A stretch of DNA of 64,000 bases from Corynebacterium sp. p3-SID1241 (GTDB taxonomy: Bacteria > Actinomycetota > Actinomycetes > Mycobacteriales > Mycobacteriaceae), in contig JALXWS010000005.1 in assembly GCA_025144025.1 (NCBI GenBank), forward strand, positions 1-64,000, in the 5' to 3' direction. Positions 8,167 through 16,581 of the stretch are shown piece after piece (positions within the stretch are counted from its first letter, which is position 1; each line of letters opens with the position of its first letter). Both the position numbers and the translations under genes were made by a program. The notes beneath the pieces were generated by a model, which saw only the letters and a program-made list of their open reading frames with translations, had not been told where the DNA came from and did not search any database.

Positions 8167-10980
8167 GTGACTGAAAGCTTGAACTCCTTCGAGGCCAAGA
8201 AGACTCTTGATGTCAATGGCAAGTCCTACGACTACTTTGACATCAACGCCGTTTCCGGCCTGGAGAAGTTGCCGTACTCCCTAAAGGTGCTAGCAGAAAA
8301 CCTGCTGCGCAACGAGGACGGCAAGAATGTAACCAAGGACCACATCAACGCCCTGGCTAACTGGGATCCGGAAGCAGAGCCGGATACCGAAATCCAGTTC
8401 ACTCCAGCACGTGTCCTCATGCAGGACTTCACCGGCGTTCCTTGCGTTGTCGACCTCGCCACCATGCGTGAGGCTGTCTCCGCCTTGGGTGGTACCCCGG
8501 ATCAGGTTAACCCGCTTAACCCGGCTGAGATGGTTATTGACCACTCCGTTATCGTTGAGGCTTTCGGTTCCACCGACGCGCTCGAAAAGAACGTCGAGAT
8601 TGAGTACCAGCGCAACGAAGAGCGCTACCAGTTCCTCCGCTGGGGTGCAGAGAACTTCTCTAACTTCCGCGTTGTTCCTCCGGGAACCGGCATTGTCCAC
8701 CAGGTAAACATCGAGTACCTGTCCCGCGTTGTCTTTGATAATGAGGGACTTGCTTACCCGGATACCTGTATCGGTACTGACTCCCATACCACCATGGAAA
8801 ATGGCCTTGGCATTTTGGGCTGGGGCGTCGGCGGCATTGAAGCAGAGGCTGCCATGCTGGGCCAGCCGGTCTCCATGCTTATCCCAAAGGTCGTAGGCTT
8901 TAAGCTGACCGGCGAAATTCCTACTGGTGTTACCGCAACCGACGTTGTCCTGACCATCACTGAGATGCTGCGTGAGCACGGCGTCGTCCAGAAGTTCGTT
9001 GAGTTCTACGGCAACGGCGTGAAGTCTGTGCCGTTGGCTAACCGCGCCACCATCGGCAATATGTCTCCAGAGTTCGGTTCCACCGCAGCGATCTTCCCGA
9101 TCGACGAAGAGACCACCAAGTACCTTGAGCTCACCGGCCGCCCGCAGGAGCAGATTGACCGCGTCGAGGCGTACGCCAAGGCGCAGGGCATGTGGTTGGA
9201 AGAGGATGCCCCAGAGGCAAAGTACTCCGAATACCTCGAGCTGGACCTCTCCACCGTCGTTCCTTCCATCGCCGGCCCGAAGCGCCCGCAGGATCGCATC
9301 TTGTTGACCGAGGCCAAGGAACAGTTCCGTAAGGACTTGGCTAATTACACCACCGATGAGGTCTGCGTTGATGAATCCTCCGTTGAGGCGAAGCGCATGT
9401 CTGCAGAAGGTGGCGCTCCGGCTATGGAAGACGTCACTGGCGGTTTGAACAAGGCTCGTGAGGGCCATGGAGAATCCTCGGCTACCGGTGCAAAGGGCCG
9501 TCACTCGAATCCGATTACCGTTGAGTCCCAAAACGGTGGCGAATTCACCTTGGACCACGGCATGGTTGCCATTGCTTCCATTACTTCTTGCACCAACACC
9601 TCCAACCCATCTGTCATGGTGGGCGCGGGTCTTATTGCCCGCAAGGCTGCAGAAAAGGGTCTCCAGTCCAAACCGTGGGTTAAGACCATTTGTGCACCTG
9701 GTTCCCAGGTTGTTGATGGTTACTTCCAGCGCGCAGACCTCTGGAAGGACCTTGAGGCTATGGGCTTCTACCTCTCTGGTTTCGGCTGCACCACCTGTAT
9801 TGGTAACTCCGGCCCGCTGCCGGATGAAGTATCCGCTGCCATTAACGAAAATGATCTTGCAGCCACCGCAGTCCTTTCTGGTAACCGCAACTTCGAGGGC
9901 CGCATCTCTCCGGACGTCAAGATGAACTACTTGGCTTCCCCAATCATGGTTATCGCTTATGCTATTGCCGGTACCATGGACTTTGACTTCGACGAGCAGC
10001 CTTTGGGCCAAGATAAGGAAGGCAACGATGTCTTCCTGAAGGACATTTGGCCATCCCCGCAGGAAATTGAGGACACCATTCAGTCCGCTATCTCCCGCGA
10101 AATGTACGAGGCTGACTATGCCGACGTCTTCAAGGGAGATGATGCATGGCGCAACCTTGACGTACCTGAGGGCGAAACCTTCAAGTGGGATGAGGATTCC
10201 ACCTATATCCGTAAGGCTCCTTATTTCGATGGCATGCCAACCGAGCCGAACCCGGTTGAAGACATTAAGGGTGCACGCGTACTGGCGAAGCTGGGCGATT
10301 CCGTCACCACTGACCACATCTCCCCTGCGTCCGCTATTAAGCCGGGCACCCCGGCTGCGCAGTACCTCGATGAGAACGGCGTTGCCCGCCAGGACTACAA
10401 CTCCCTGGGCTCCCGCCGCGGTAACCACGAAGTCATGATGCGCGGTACCTTCGCCAATATTCGCCTGGCAAACCAGCTGGTTGACGTCACCGGTGGCTAT
10501 ACCCGTGACTTCACCCAGGAAGGCGGCCCACAGGCCTTCATCTTTGATGCTTGCCAGAACTACAAGGAAGCCGGCATTCCGCTCGTTGTCATTGCTGGTA
10601 AGGAGTACGGCACCGGCTCCTCCCGTGACTGGGCGGCCAAGGGCACCAACCTGCTTGGTGTGAAGGCTGTTATCACCGAGTCCTTCGAGCGTATTCACCG
10701 TTCCAACTTGATCGGCATGGGCGTTATCCCGCTGCAGTTCCCTCAGGGTGAGTCCCATGAGTCGCTTGGCTTGGACGGTACCGAGACCTTCGATATTGAG
10801 GGTATTTCCGCCTTCAATGATGGCTCCATCCCGAAGACCGTCCACGTCACCGCTACCAAGGAGTCTGGCGAGACCGTCGAGTTTGATGCCGACGTCCGCA
10901 TCGACACCCCGGGTGAGGCTGACTACTTCCGCCACGGCGGCATCCTGCAGTACGTGCTGCGTCAGATGGTCAAGAACTAA
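8167..10980 (+). CDS. acn: Aconitate hydratase
   Basis: A 937-residue AcnA/IRP1-type aconitase interconverting citrate and isocitrate in the TCA cycle. It contains the [4Fe-4S] ligand cysteines in [12 protein letters not shown] and [14 protein letters not shown], the HTTMENGLG and [13 protein letters not shown] motifs, and the C-terminal swivel domain with [16 protein letters not shown]. The GTG at 8167 is preferred because GGAG lies 6 nt upstream; the in-frame ATG at 8155 would sit directly against AAGGA with no spacing. Codons are strongly biased, as expected of an abundant enzyme. AcnR, encoded next, should repress it through the operator at 7949-7964, and the SUF machinery in this window would supply its cluster. 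Confidence 0.97.
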   Translation: MTESLNSFEAKKTLDVNGKSYDYFDINAVSGLEKLPYSLKVLAENLLRNEDGKNVTKDHINALANWDPEAEPDTEIQFTPARVLMQDFTGVPCVVDLATMREAVSALGGTPDQVNPLNPAEMVIDHSVIVEAFGSTDALEKNVEIEYQRNEERYQFLRWGAENFSNFRVVPPGTGIVHQVNIEYLSRVVFDNEGLAYPDTCIGTDSHTTMENGLGILGWGVGGIEAEAAMLGQPVSMLIPKVVGFKLTGEIPTGVTATDVVLTITEMLREHGVVQKFVEFYGNGVKSVPLANRATIGNMSPEFGSTAAIFPIDEETTKYLELTGRPQEQIDRVEAYAKAQGMWLEEDAPEAKYSEYLELDLSTVVPSIAGPKRPQDRILLTEAKEQFRKDLANYTTDEVCVDESSVEAKRMSAEGGAPAMEDVTGGLNKAREGHGESSATGAKGRHSNPITVESQNGGEFTLDHGMVAIASITSCTNTSNPSVMVGAGLIARKAAEKGLQSKPWVKTICAPGSQVVDGYFQRADLWKDLEAMGFYLSGFGCTTCIGNSGPLPDEVSAAINENDLAATAVLSGNRNFEGRISPDVKMNYLASPIMVIAYAIAGTMDFDFDEQPLGQDKEGNDVFLKDIWPSPQEIEDTIQSAISREMYEADYADVFKGDDAWRNLDVPEGETFKWDEDSTYIRKAPYFDGMPTEPNPVEDIKGARVLAKLGDSVTTDHISPASAIKPGTPAAQYLDENGVARQDYNSLGSRRGNHEVMMRGTFANIRLANQLVDVTGGYTRDFTQEGGPQAFIFDACQNYKEAGIPLVVIAGKEYGTGSSRDWAAKGTNLLGVKAVITESFERIHRSNLIGMGVIPLQFPQGESHESLGLDGTETFDIEGISAFNDGSIPKTVHVTATKESGETVEFDADVRIDTPGEADYFRHGGILQYVLRQMVKN

Positions 10981-11042
10981 GAACTTCACTACGCCTCCTC
11001 TTAGCTCAGGAATTGGGCTAAGAGAGTAAGTTCGGTCGAAAG

Positions 11043-11097
11043 CGCGGGGTTGCACTGCCCTCTCCTGTGGAGGGCAAGGCGACCCCGCGTTTCGTTA
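11043..11097 (+). terminator. Stem-loop after acn
   Basis: An outer stem CGCGGGGT (11043-11050) / ACCCCGCG (11082-11089) encloses an inner hairpin GCCCTC/GAGGGC, followed by a short T-containing tail (TTTCGTT). It lies about 60 bp after the acn stop and before a separate AT-rich acnR promoter region, which suggests a terminator or attenuator. Confidence 0.55.
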
Positions 11098-11117
11098 CGT
11101 AGACATTATTAATTATT

Positions 11118-11148
11118 TAAGATTACTAAGTACTTTTAATTTAGACGT
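11118..11148 (+). promoter_or_regulatory. acnR promoter region and 22-nt element shared with tkt
   Basis: AT-rich sequence with a TAAGAT -10-like box (11118-11123). It is followed by TAAGTACTTTT-N4-TAGACGT (11127-11148). The same pattern with the same spacing occurs before tkt at 34511-34532 (18 of 22 bases identical). The role is unknown. Confidence 0.4.
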
Positions 11149-11173
11149 TTCCCATAAAGGAGAGTTCCCTGCT

Positions 11174-11749
11174 ATGCCCATCGTGAGCGAATCTGAACTT
11201 AGCCGCCGTCGGCACGACATTCTCGTAGGTGCTCGCCGCTGCTTTGCAGAACACGGCTACGAGGGGGCTACAGTTCGGCTGCTAGAACAGGCAACGGGCA
11301 AGTCACGAGGCGCGATCTTTCACCACTTCGGCGATAAAGAGTCCCTCTTTCTTGCCTTGGCGCAAGAGGATGCGGCTCGCCAAGCTGAAGTCGTTGCCCA
11401 GAATGGCTTGGTAGAAGTCATGCGCGAAATGCTTCAGCATCCTGAGCGCCACGATTGGCTTGCCACTCGCCTGGAAATCACCTCCCTCCTACGCACTGAT
11501 CCCTCCTTCGCCGCTCGGTGGAAGGAAAATCAGTCGGTTCGTGATGAGGCCGTACGGGCGCGATTGGCTTCCAATGCGGATAAGGGCCGACTACGCGGTG
11601 ATGTAGAAATCGACACCCTGGCCATTTATCTGGAGGTGTTCATGGATGGGTTCATCAACCGGCTCGCCTTGGGTGATACCGCAGAGTTGGAAGGTGTTCT
11701 TGATTTAGTGGAACAATCCATCCGCGGTACTCAGGCGAGCCCGCGTTAA
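11174..11749 (+). CDS. acnR: TetR-type repressor of aconitase, AcnR
   Basis: A 191-residue TetR-family regulator. The N-terminal domain (about residues 10-55) has the typical AEHGYEGATVRLLEQATGKSRGAIFHHFGDKESLF helix-turn-helix pattern. The C-terminal helices would bind the effector, reported as citrate/cis-aconitate-type ligands for C. glutamicum AcnR. Position directly after acn and the cognate operator in the acn promoter support the name. The start is fixed by AAGGAGAG 8 nt upstream. It appears to have its own promoter because a stem-loop separates it from acn. Confidence 0.93.
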   Translation: MPIVSESELSRRRHDILVGARRCFAEHGYEGATVRLLEQATGKSRGAIFHHFGDKESLFLALAQEDAARQAEVVAQNGLVEVMREMLQHPERHDWLATRLEITSLLRTDPSFAARWKENQSVRDEAVRARLASNADKGRLRGDVEIDTLAIYLEVFMDGFINRLALGDTAELEGVLDLVEQSIRGTQASPR

Positions 11750-11770
11750 TCCCGCGCATAGCCCATCCAG

Positions 11771-11819
11771 CTCTCGGCTGCTTCTTACCTCAGGGACGCA
11801 ATAGCCGAGAGTGTTTTTG
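11771..11819 (+). terminator. Terminator after acnR
   Basis: The stem CTCTCGGCT (11771-11779) / AGCCGAGAG (11803-11811), with a 23-nt loop, is followed by TGTTTTTGC. It also sits just past the end of the convergent ECF ATPase gene. Confidence 0.75.
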
Positions 11820-11826
11820 CATTAGC

Positions 11827-12963
11827 TCAACACTGTGGTGCCGGCATTACCTTCTCCTCCACTTGGGCATAAGTTGATATTTCCGCCACAAACTTTGGGT
11901 CGTGGCAGGCAACCACTATGGCACTATCGGACTGCAGGGCGTAGTGGATTAGTTGGTGCATTAACCATCGGTCCGCAGCAGAAAGCAAGGTATCTGGCTC
12001 ATCGAGAAGTAGCTTCTGACGGTGCTGCCCAATGACGTGAGCAACTTGCGCAAGTCGCAAGCGAGACGATGATAAATCGAGAGGGTGATCTGCAGGATCT
12101 AGTCCCAGCAGGTCGCGCAAGGATGCATCGGGGACAAATTCCTCCACCGTGGAAAACACCGCCTGGTCAAACGGCGATTGCAGGGCAAGAGCTGGTGCAT
12201 TCCGTACAACTCCTGCCCCATCGAGCCCGGCGGCGGCGCGCAGGAGCGTAGTCTTGCCGCTGCCATTATCACCGCGTAACCAGGTCACCCCAGATTCCAC
12301 GATAGGAATTTCTACCGGGCCGACGCTGAAGGAAGTGCCACGGGGCTGAGAAAAGTGCCACCATTTCTTCTTTGCTGCACTCCTGCATGCCGTTAGCGGA
12401 CCGATACTCCCTGTCCGGGGACTTGCAGAAACCCGCGGTAAGTCGACGGCCGCTACGAGCGGGTCTGTTCCAATGATGTGCCCACCCAATTCTGGCCAGG
12501 AAGCACTGGATATAGAAATGACGCAGGTTTCCGGCAACTCCTGCAAGAGGCAAACCACTTGCGTGCGCGAGTTTGCGTCTAGCCCGGCTGCAGGTTCGCA
12601 CACAATCATGACTTCTGGCTCGCGAATGGCGACACAAGCAGCCGCAAGCCTTCGTGTTTGGCCACCGGATATCTGTGTTGGGTCATGTTCGCAATAGTCA
12701 GACAGTCCTACAGCGCGAAGCATTCGCTCCCCGCGCCGCTGCATTTCAGGGGCAGGCACGCCGGCATTTTCGAGGCCTAAAACTACTTCTTCGATGCAAG
12801 TTTCCCGCAGGAAGCTAATCTGTGCTGAGGCATCCGTGCCGATAATGGCTTCGGTAGATAGGTGTTCCGCTAGTTGCACGGCAACGTCTTCGACGGCTGT
12901 GTCAGGTTCGACGAGTACTTGATAAATGGCCCCAGGGGTGGGCTTAATGCGGGCTAGATCCAT
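11827..12963 (-). CDS. ECF transporter double ATPase with complementary degenerate domains
   Basis: A 378-residue protein holding two ABC ATPase halves. Half 1 (about residues 1-170) keeps the signature ISGGQ (98-102) but has no Walker A. Its Walker B is VMIVCEP, with Cys in place of Asp (118-124), and the switch His is absent. Half 2 (about 205-378) has a good Walker A (GDNGSGKTT, 231-239), Q-loop Gln (262), Walker B (KLLLDEP, 317-323) and switch His (ACHD, 354). Its signature is degraded to LSSSR (297-301). A head-to-tail pair would therefore form exactly one complete ATP site. The start overlaps the end of the permease gene, which rules out a missed N-terminus. It is the last gene of the S-T-A set. 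Confidence 0.88.
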   Translation of the reverse strand: MDLARIKPTPGAIYQVLVEPDTAVEDVAVQLAEHLSTEAIIGTDASAQISFLRETCIEEVVLGLENAGVPAPEMQRRGERMLRAVGLSDYCEHDPTQISGGQTRRLAAACVAIREPEVMIVCEPAAGLDANSRTQVVCLLQELPETCVISISSASWPELGGHIIGTDPLVAAVDLPRVSASPRTGSIGPLTACRSAAKKKWWHFSQPRGTSFSVGPVEIPIVESGVTWLRGDNGSGKTTLLRAAAGLDGAGVVRNAPALALQSPFDQAVFSTVEEFVPDASLRDLLGLDPADHPLDLSSSRLRLAQVAHVIGQHRQKLLLDEPDTLLSAADRWLMHQLIHYALQSDSAIVVACHDPKFVAEISTYAQVEEKVMPAPQC

Positions 12964-13646
12964 GTAGTAATCACCACCGCAAAGCTAACTAGTGGAATGA
13001 CCAGGCGTATGACGCGAGAGACCGTGGAATCGGCAACAGGACGCAGGAGGGTGCGTTGCCCTTCTTGGTCGAATCCGACGGCGGCTAAGGCCTGGCCTCG
13101 TTGGGTTCCTTGGGTAAGGAGTCGAGCGATGACGGGAATAATGACGCGCGAGATGGTATTGCGCCAGGTCACGGTGATGCCGGCGAGCTGGTTGGCTTCA
13201 CGGACGCAACGCCAAGCATGCGCACCTTGGGGCAGGGTTTGTAGGGAGGCTCCAACGATATACGCGACCTTGTGGCCAGCGCGCGAAACTTGCAGCCACT
13301 TGGCGATATCAGCAATGCGCAGCACTGCCATGGCCGTGATGAAGCAGGCCATGAGGGCGCAGAACCGCAGGGTGAGGATGGCGGCGAGCACCAAGCCGTC
13401 GCTTGTTACCAGCGGCAGCACTGGGTAATCACCGTAGGGGGCGTGAATGACCAGCATGGAAAGGGCCGCTGGGGCGCTTAGCGCCACAGTTGTCAAAATT
13501 ACGGAGGCGTTGCGGGTAGCGGCAGTACCGCAGGCTAGGGCGATGAGCACTACGCTTGCCGACGCCACCGGGGTATTCAGTGCCACAGTAAGGATCCAGC
13601 CGCAGGCCGCGATCGTGACAACGGTGGCGGGATGAAGGCCTTGCAT
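12954..13646 (-). CDS. ECF transporter transmembrane coupling protein (EcfT/CbiQ family)
   Basis: A 230-residue protein with about five hydrophobic segments. The EcfT hallmark region is VSRAGHKVAYIVGASLQTLPQG, followed by the arginine-containing coupling helices (RVIIPVIARLLTQGTQRGQALAAVGFDQEGQRT, carrying an ARG-like QRG motif). It links the ATPase protein to the substrate-binding S component. It abuts the S-component gene (shared base 13646) and overlaps the ATPase gene by 10 bp, so the three are translated as one unit. Confidence 0.88.
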   Translation of the reverse strand: MQGLHPATVVTIAACGWILTVALNTPVASASVVLIALACGTAATRNASVILTTVALSAPAALSMLVIHAPYGDYPVLPLVTSDGLVLAAILTLRFCALMACFITAMAVLRIADIAKWLQVSRAGHKVAYIVGASLQTLPQGAHAWRCVREANQLAGITVTWRNTISRVIIPVIARLLTQGTQRGQALAAVGFDQEGQRTLLRPVADSTVSRVIRLVIPLVSFAVVITTWI

Positions 13647-14413
13647 TAACGTGGCTGGAGGGATTCTCGGGTGCGCTGCGGCAGTGCCTTGACCGCTGCC
13701 CAGACAATGAGGAAGACCAGTGCCTTATCCAGGGGATCCGAAATAAAGGACTGGAGCGTAACCGAGGCGATGAGGGAATTGCCCAACTCTCGGAAGAGCG
13801 AAACAACCGCGCCCGTACCAAGACCTGCGGTACCACCATAAACAAAGGCAGCCACTGGTGCGGCGAGCATGCCGGAAATGATTCCGATGATGGCGCCGCT
13901 GAGAATGACCCACCACACCTTAGTGAAAGCGCCCTTCTTGATTACCAGTCCGGAGAGGAACCCTGTGGCGGCGGACACGGCGGCGAAGGGCAGAGCGGCA
14001 GGGTTCAACAGCCCCCATACGACGGAGGACAATGTACCGGTAGCCAATCCGGCGATGGGTCCCGCGAGCACGGCTACCAGGATTGTACCCACGGCGTCGA
14101 TATACAGCGGAACGCCGATAGAACCAATGATTTCGCCGACAACAATATTGAGCACTAGCGCTACCGGGATGATGGCGATGGTTCGCGCCGGTAGCGCCGG
14201 AACGGTGCCTGCTAGAAGGAGCGCAGCGCCAATGAGGTAACCGGCGAGGGTAATAAGTGCTTCGGTCGAACCTGCTACGGATTCCCAGTTCGTTGGCTGC
14301 AAAAGCACGAGGTAGATCCACGTTGCGGTGACAGCAAGTGCACCCGCGATGAGCATGGCCTTGCGCGCAGGGATGAGAGAAAGCTGTGACACAGTAAAAG
14401 TCCAAATCCACAT
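13646..14413 (-). CDS. ECF transporter S component, probably for a nucleoside or related compound
   Basis: A 255-residue, highly hydrophobic protein with about seven membrane segments and the glycine/alanine-rich layout of ECF S components (IIGSIGVPLYIDAVGTILVAVLAGPIAGLATGTLSSVVWGLL). It would bind the transported compound in the membrane. The neighbouring nucleoside hydrolase gene, 125 bp upstream on the same strand, makes nucleosides the best guess, but the substrate is not readable from sequence. No Shine-Dalgarno precedes the ATG. GTG at 14389 is an alternative start that removes the first eight residues. The leader contains a possible three-way junction. Confidence 0.8.
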   Translation of the reverse strand: MWIWTFTVSQLSLIPARKAMLIAGALAVTATWIYLVLLQPTNWESVAGSTEALITLAGYLIGAALLLAGTVPALPARTIAIIPVALVLNIVVGEIIGSIGVPLYIDAVGTILVAVLAGPIAGLATGTLSSVVWGLLNPAALPFAAVSAATGFLSGLVIKKGAFTKVWWVILSGAIIGIISGMLAAPVAAFVYGGTAGLGTGAVVSLFRELGNSLIASVTLQSFISDPLDKALVFLIVWAAVKALPQRTRESLQPR

Positions 14414-14441
14414 ACCGAAAAATGGGCAAAGTAAACGCCGA

Positions 14442-14506
14442 CCGCGGATGGTGCTGCTTTCCTATGTCACCTCGGAAAGCGATCTCGCACGGTACGTGCG
14501 CCGCGG
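14442..14506 (-). promoter_or_regulatory. Candidate structured RNA leader (three-way junction) before the S component
   Basis: Read leftward, CCGCGG (14506-14501) pairs with CCGCGG (14447-14442). Between them are two perfect hairpins: CGCACG/CGTGCG with a 3-nt loop (14486-14500) and GCTTTCC/GGAAAGC with an 11-nt loop (14456-14480). The first hairpin abuts the closing stem, allowing coaxial stacking. A possible -10 (TACTAT) at 14510-14515 would put the start of transcription inside the outer stem. The complete fold would therefore need read-through from the nucleoside hydrolase gene or a start further up. I do not recognise a known riboswitch. Confidence 0.35.
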
Positions 14507-14538
14507 ATAATAGTAGAGGCTCTGCGTGTTAAAAGCCA

Positions 14539-15510
14539 CTAATGCGAAGCCAATAGCGTCAATCCCCGCGCGCATTCGTGGTGTGCGGCCTCCATGTCTG
14601 CGCTTGTTACCAGCCGCGTGTTGTGGGCGCGGTCCCAGTGATTGCGCAAATCTGCAACGCTCGTGCCACGCAGCAGTGGCGATTCCGCCTCGACGTCCAC
14701 GGTGGTTTCTATCGCGTCGACATTGATGCGTCCGAGAGCAATCATGCAGGTCAAGAGATCGTGGATTTGAGCTTGATATCCCTCCCCTTGTGCCTGGTGG
14801 AATTCAAAATAAAATCGCAGCACGTCCGGCAGGATTTGTGCCGTGGGGTGCTCCCCCAACAATTCCAAGGCCTCATCTAGGCGCTGCGGGGTGATGAGAA
14901 ACTGTTCCGTTACTTCGAGGGAACACAGCGTGGTGAGAACGCGTGGGGCAGTTGAATGAAAATGTTGGGCTGCAGCGTGTGGATCCACCCAAAAGTTCCA
15001 CTCGGCAGTTGGCGTGGTGTTTCCGCGGTAATTGACCGCGCCGCCCATGATTGTGATGGCACCGAAGCGCGCGGCAGCCTCGCGATGGGTTGCCTCGAAA
15101 GCAGCAAGGTTGGTGACCGGTCCAGTAACGATCAGCTGCAGATCGTCGTGGGTGGCTAATGCCTCTTCCCATACCTGCTGCCAATCGCGCTGCTGCAGCC
15201 TGGCGGCGGCAGCGGGGGCATGTGCGTAGCCCAGCCCTGTCGGGCCATGAGTCTCAGGGGTGGTGGTGAGATCCACCTTGAGAGGTTGGGGTACGCCGGG
15301 GGCTACGGGGACGTCGGCAAGCGAGCAAAGGTCCACGATCCAGCGGGCATTAGCCGCGGTCTGGTGGACCTCGACGTTGCCGGCCGTGGTGGTAACGCCC
15401 ACCAGCTCGATCTCACCGGCATGATGCAGGCCCGCCAAGTACATGAGGGCGAGGCAATCATCGATGCCGGGATCGCAATCAATAAGGACAGCTGGTGGCT
15501 TAACAGTCAT
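14539..15510 (-). CDS. Inosine-uridine preferring nucleoside hydrolase family protein
   Basis: A 323-residue enzyme cleaving the N-glycosidic bond of ribonucleosides to free base and ribose. The calcium-binding signature is present at the N-terminus (IDCDPGIDDCLALMY, Asp 11/13/17/18). Later family motifs are LQLIVTGPVTNLAAFE and TIMGGAVNYRGNTTPTAEWNFWVDPHAA, and the C-terminal metal Asp is probably in HDLLTCMIAL. Base specificity cannot be told. A TAGACT box ends 10 nt before the ATG and lies near the stop of the upstream gene, so transcription probably starts within a few nt of the ATG. The ECF transporter genes follow, suggesting uptake and breakdown of a nucleoside. Confidence 0.92.
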   Translation of the reverse strand: MTVKPPAVLIDCDPGIDDCLALMYLAGLHHAGEIELVGVTTTAGNVEVHQTAANARWIVDLCSLADVPVAPGVPQPLKVDLTTTPETHGPTGLGYAHAPAAAARLQQRDWQQVWEEALATHDDLQLIVTGPVTNLAAFEATHREAAARFGAITIMGGAVNYRGNTTPTAEWNFWVDPHAAAQHFHSTAPRVLTTLCSLEVTEQFLITPQRLDEALELLGEHPTAQILPDVLRFYFEFHQAQGEGYQAQIHDLLTCMIALGRINVDAIETTVDVEAESPLLRGTSVADLRNHWDRAHNTRLVTSADMEAAHHECARGLTLLASH

Positions 15511-15531
15511 AATGTCAGCCAGTCTAGCGCC

Positions 15532-16206
15532 TTACTTGATGGAGCTTACCGGATTGTCGCCATCAACGAAGGCAAGCGGGGATTCCGGCAGGTTTTCGCG
15601 GCCAAGGGCCTCGACGATGACGTCCGCAACCAGCTCGCGGGAAGAAGTCAGAGACTCCTTCAGCATCTTATCCTCAATCTGCTCAATGCCCTTGGCTGGC
15701 TCCTCGGTCAGCATCGCTGGCTTGAGTATGAGGTGCGGGTAGCTGGCCTGTACAAGGCGGTTGTCTACTTCCTTCTTAGACTCCACATAGGCATTCCACT
15801 TCTCATCGGCAGGATCCGTGGTTGCTACCTGGGAGCCGACGTAAGAGATCATCACATAGGCAGGCACTTTCTTGCCCTCCTGCTGCAACTTGTCCATCGC
15901 GTCGAGGGTAGCGAGGGCGCCATCGCGGTCGACGGACCAGGTGAGGTCTGCCCCTCCTCGGCCGCCATTGCCGGCGCCCCAGACTACAGCGTCATAAGCG
16001 GCGAAAAGCTCTGCCCACTGACCCACGGTTTGTTCAATAACATCCGCCATAACCGGGGTCGCGCCGAGCTTTTCAATCTCGGCCTTCTGCTCTGGGTTGC
16101 GGATGAGGGAGTGGACGTCGTGGCCGGCATCAACCAGTTTAGGGGCGGTGAGCTGTCCGACCTTGCCGTGTCCACCGATGTACAGAATCTTCTTCTTATC
16201 AGTCAT
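15532..16206 (-). CDS. NAD(P)-binding Rossmann protein (atypical SDR / NAD(P)H-binding)
   Basis: A 224-residue cytoplasmic protein with the dinucleotide-binding motif GGHGKVG near the N-terminus and the layout of single-domain NAD(P)-binding atypical SDRs: GATPVMADV, VVWGAGNGGRGG, YVMISYVGS and LILKPAMLTEEPAKG. The ATG at 16206 is chosen because upstream codons are low complexity and GGTGG/GAGG lie just before it. The substrate is unknown; relatives bind flavin or act on small quinone-like or sugar-nucleotide compounds. It diverges from the ACT-domain gene. Confidence 0.8.
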   Translation of the reverse strand: MTDKKKILYIGGHGKVGQLTAPKLVDAGHDVHSLIRNPEQKAEIEKLGATPVMADVIEQTVGQWAELFAAYDAVVWGAGNGGRGGADLTWSVDRDGALATLDAMDKLQQEGKKVPAYVMISYVGSQVATTDPADEKWNAYVESKKEVDNRLVQASYPHLILKPAMLTEEPAKGIEQIEDKMLKESLTSSRELVADVIVEALGRENLPESPLAFVDGDNPVSSIK

Positions 16207-16310
16207 ACCTCGCCACCGTAACAACGGCGCGGTCGGCGTGCAGACGCCCTCACCTATCTGACACGCACAAACCATCGCGGCGGGCCCGGCAAGCAGATAG
16301 AATTGCATGC

Positions 16311-16580
16311 ATGTATGCCATTATGACCGTCACCGGTGCCGATAGCACCGGCATCATCGCCGCGGTGACCACTACCCTTGCAGAACTCGATATCAACGTC
16401 ATCGACGTCTCCCAGACGCTTATGGGGGGCTATTTCACCATGATCCTCCGCGTAGAATTCGATGCAGATAGGGTCTCCATCCAAACTATTAAAGAACGTA
16501 TGCGCCCCGTGGCGGAGGAAAAGCATCAGTCCATCCGCATCCAATCCGAAGACCTTTTCACCGCGATGAACGAAATTTAA
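16311..16580 (+). CDS. ACT domain protein (UPF0237 family)
   Basis: An 89-residue single ACT domain, starting [25 protein letters not shown] and ending with the second alpha/beta repeat. Such proteins are presumed to sense an amino acid or similar small molecule. It is followed after one base by the UPF0210 gene, a pairing seen in many bacteria, so the two probably work together. The ATG is preceded by TAGAAT with a 7-nt gap and no Shine-Dalgarno, indicating a leaderless mRNA. Confidence 0.9.
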   Translation: MYAIMTVTGADSTGIIAAVTTTLAELDINVIDVSQTLMGGYFTMILRVEFDADRVSIQTIKERMRPVAEEKHQSIRIQSEDLFTAMNEI

Positions 16581-16581
16581 T

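Noticed and set aside
8290..11055. A 921-codon open frame on the minus strand opposite acn
   Set aside because: It exactly shadows the highly expressed acn gene. Biased codon use removes stop codons from the opposite frame. The translated protein shows no domain.
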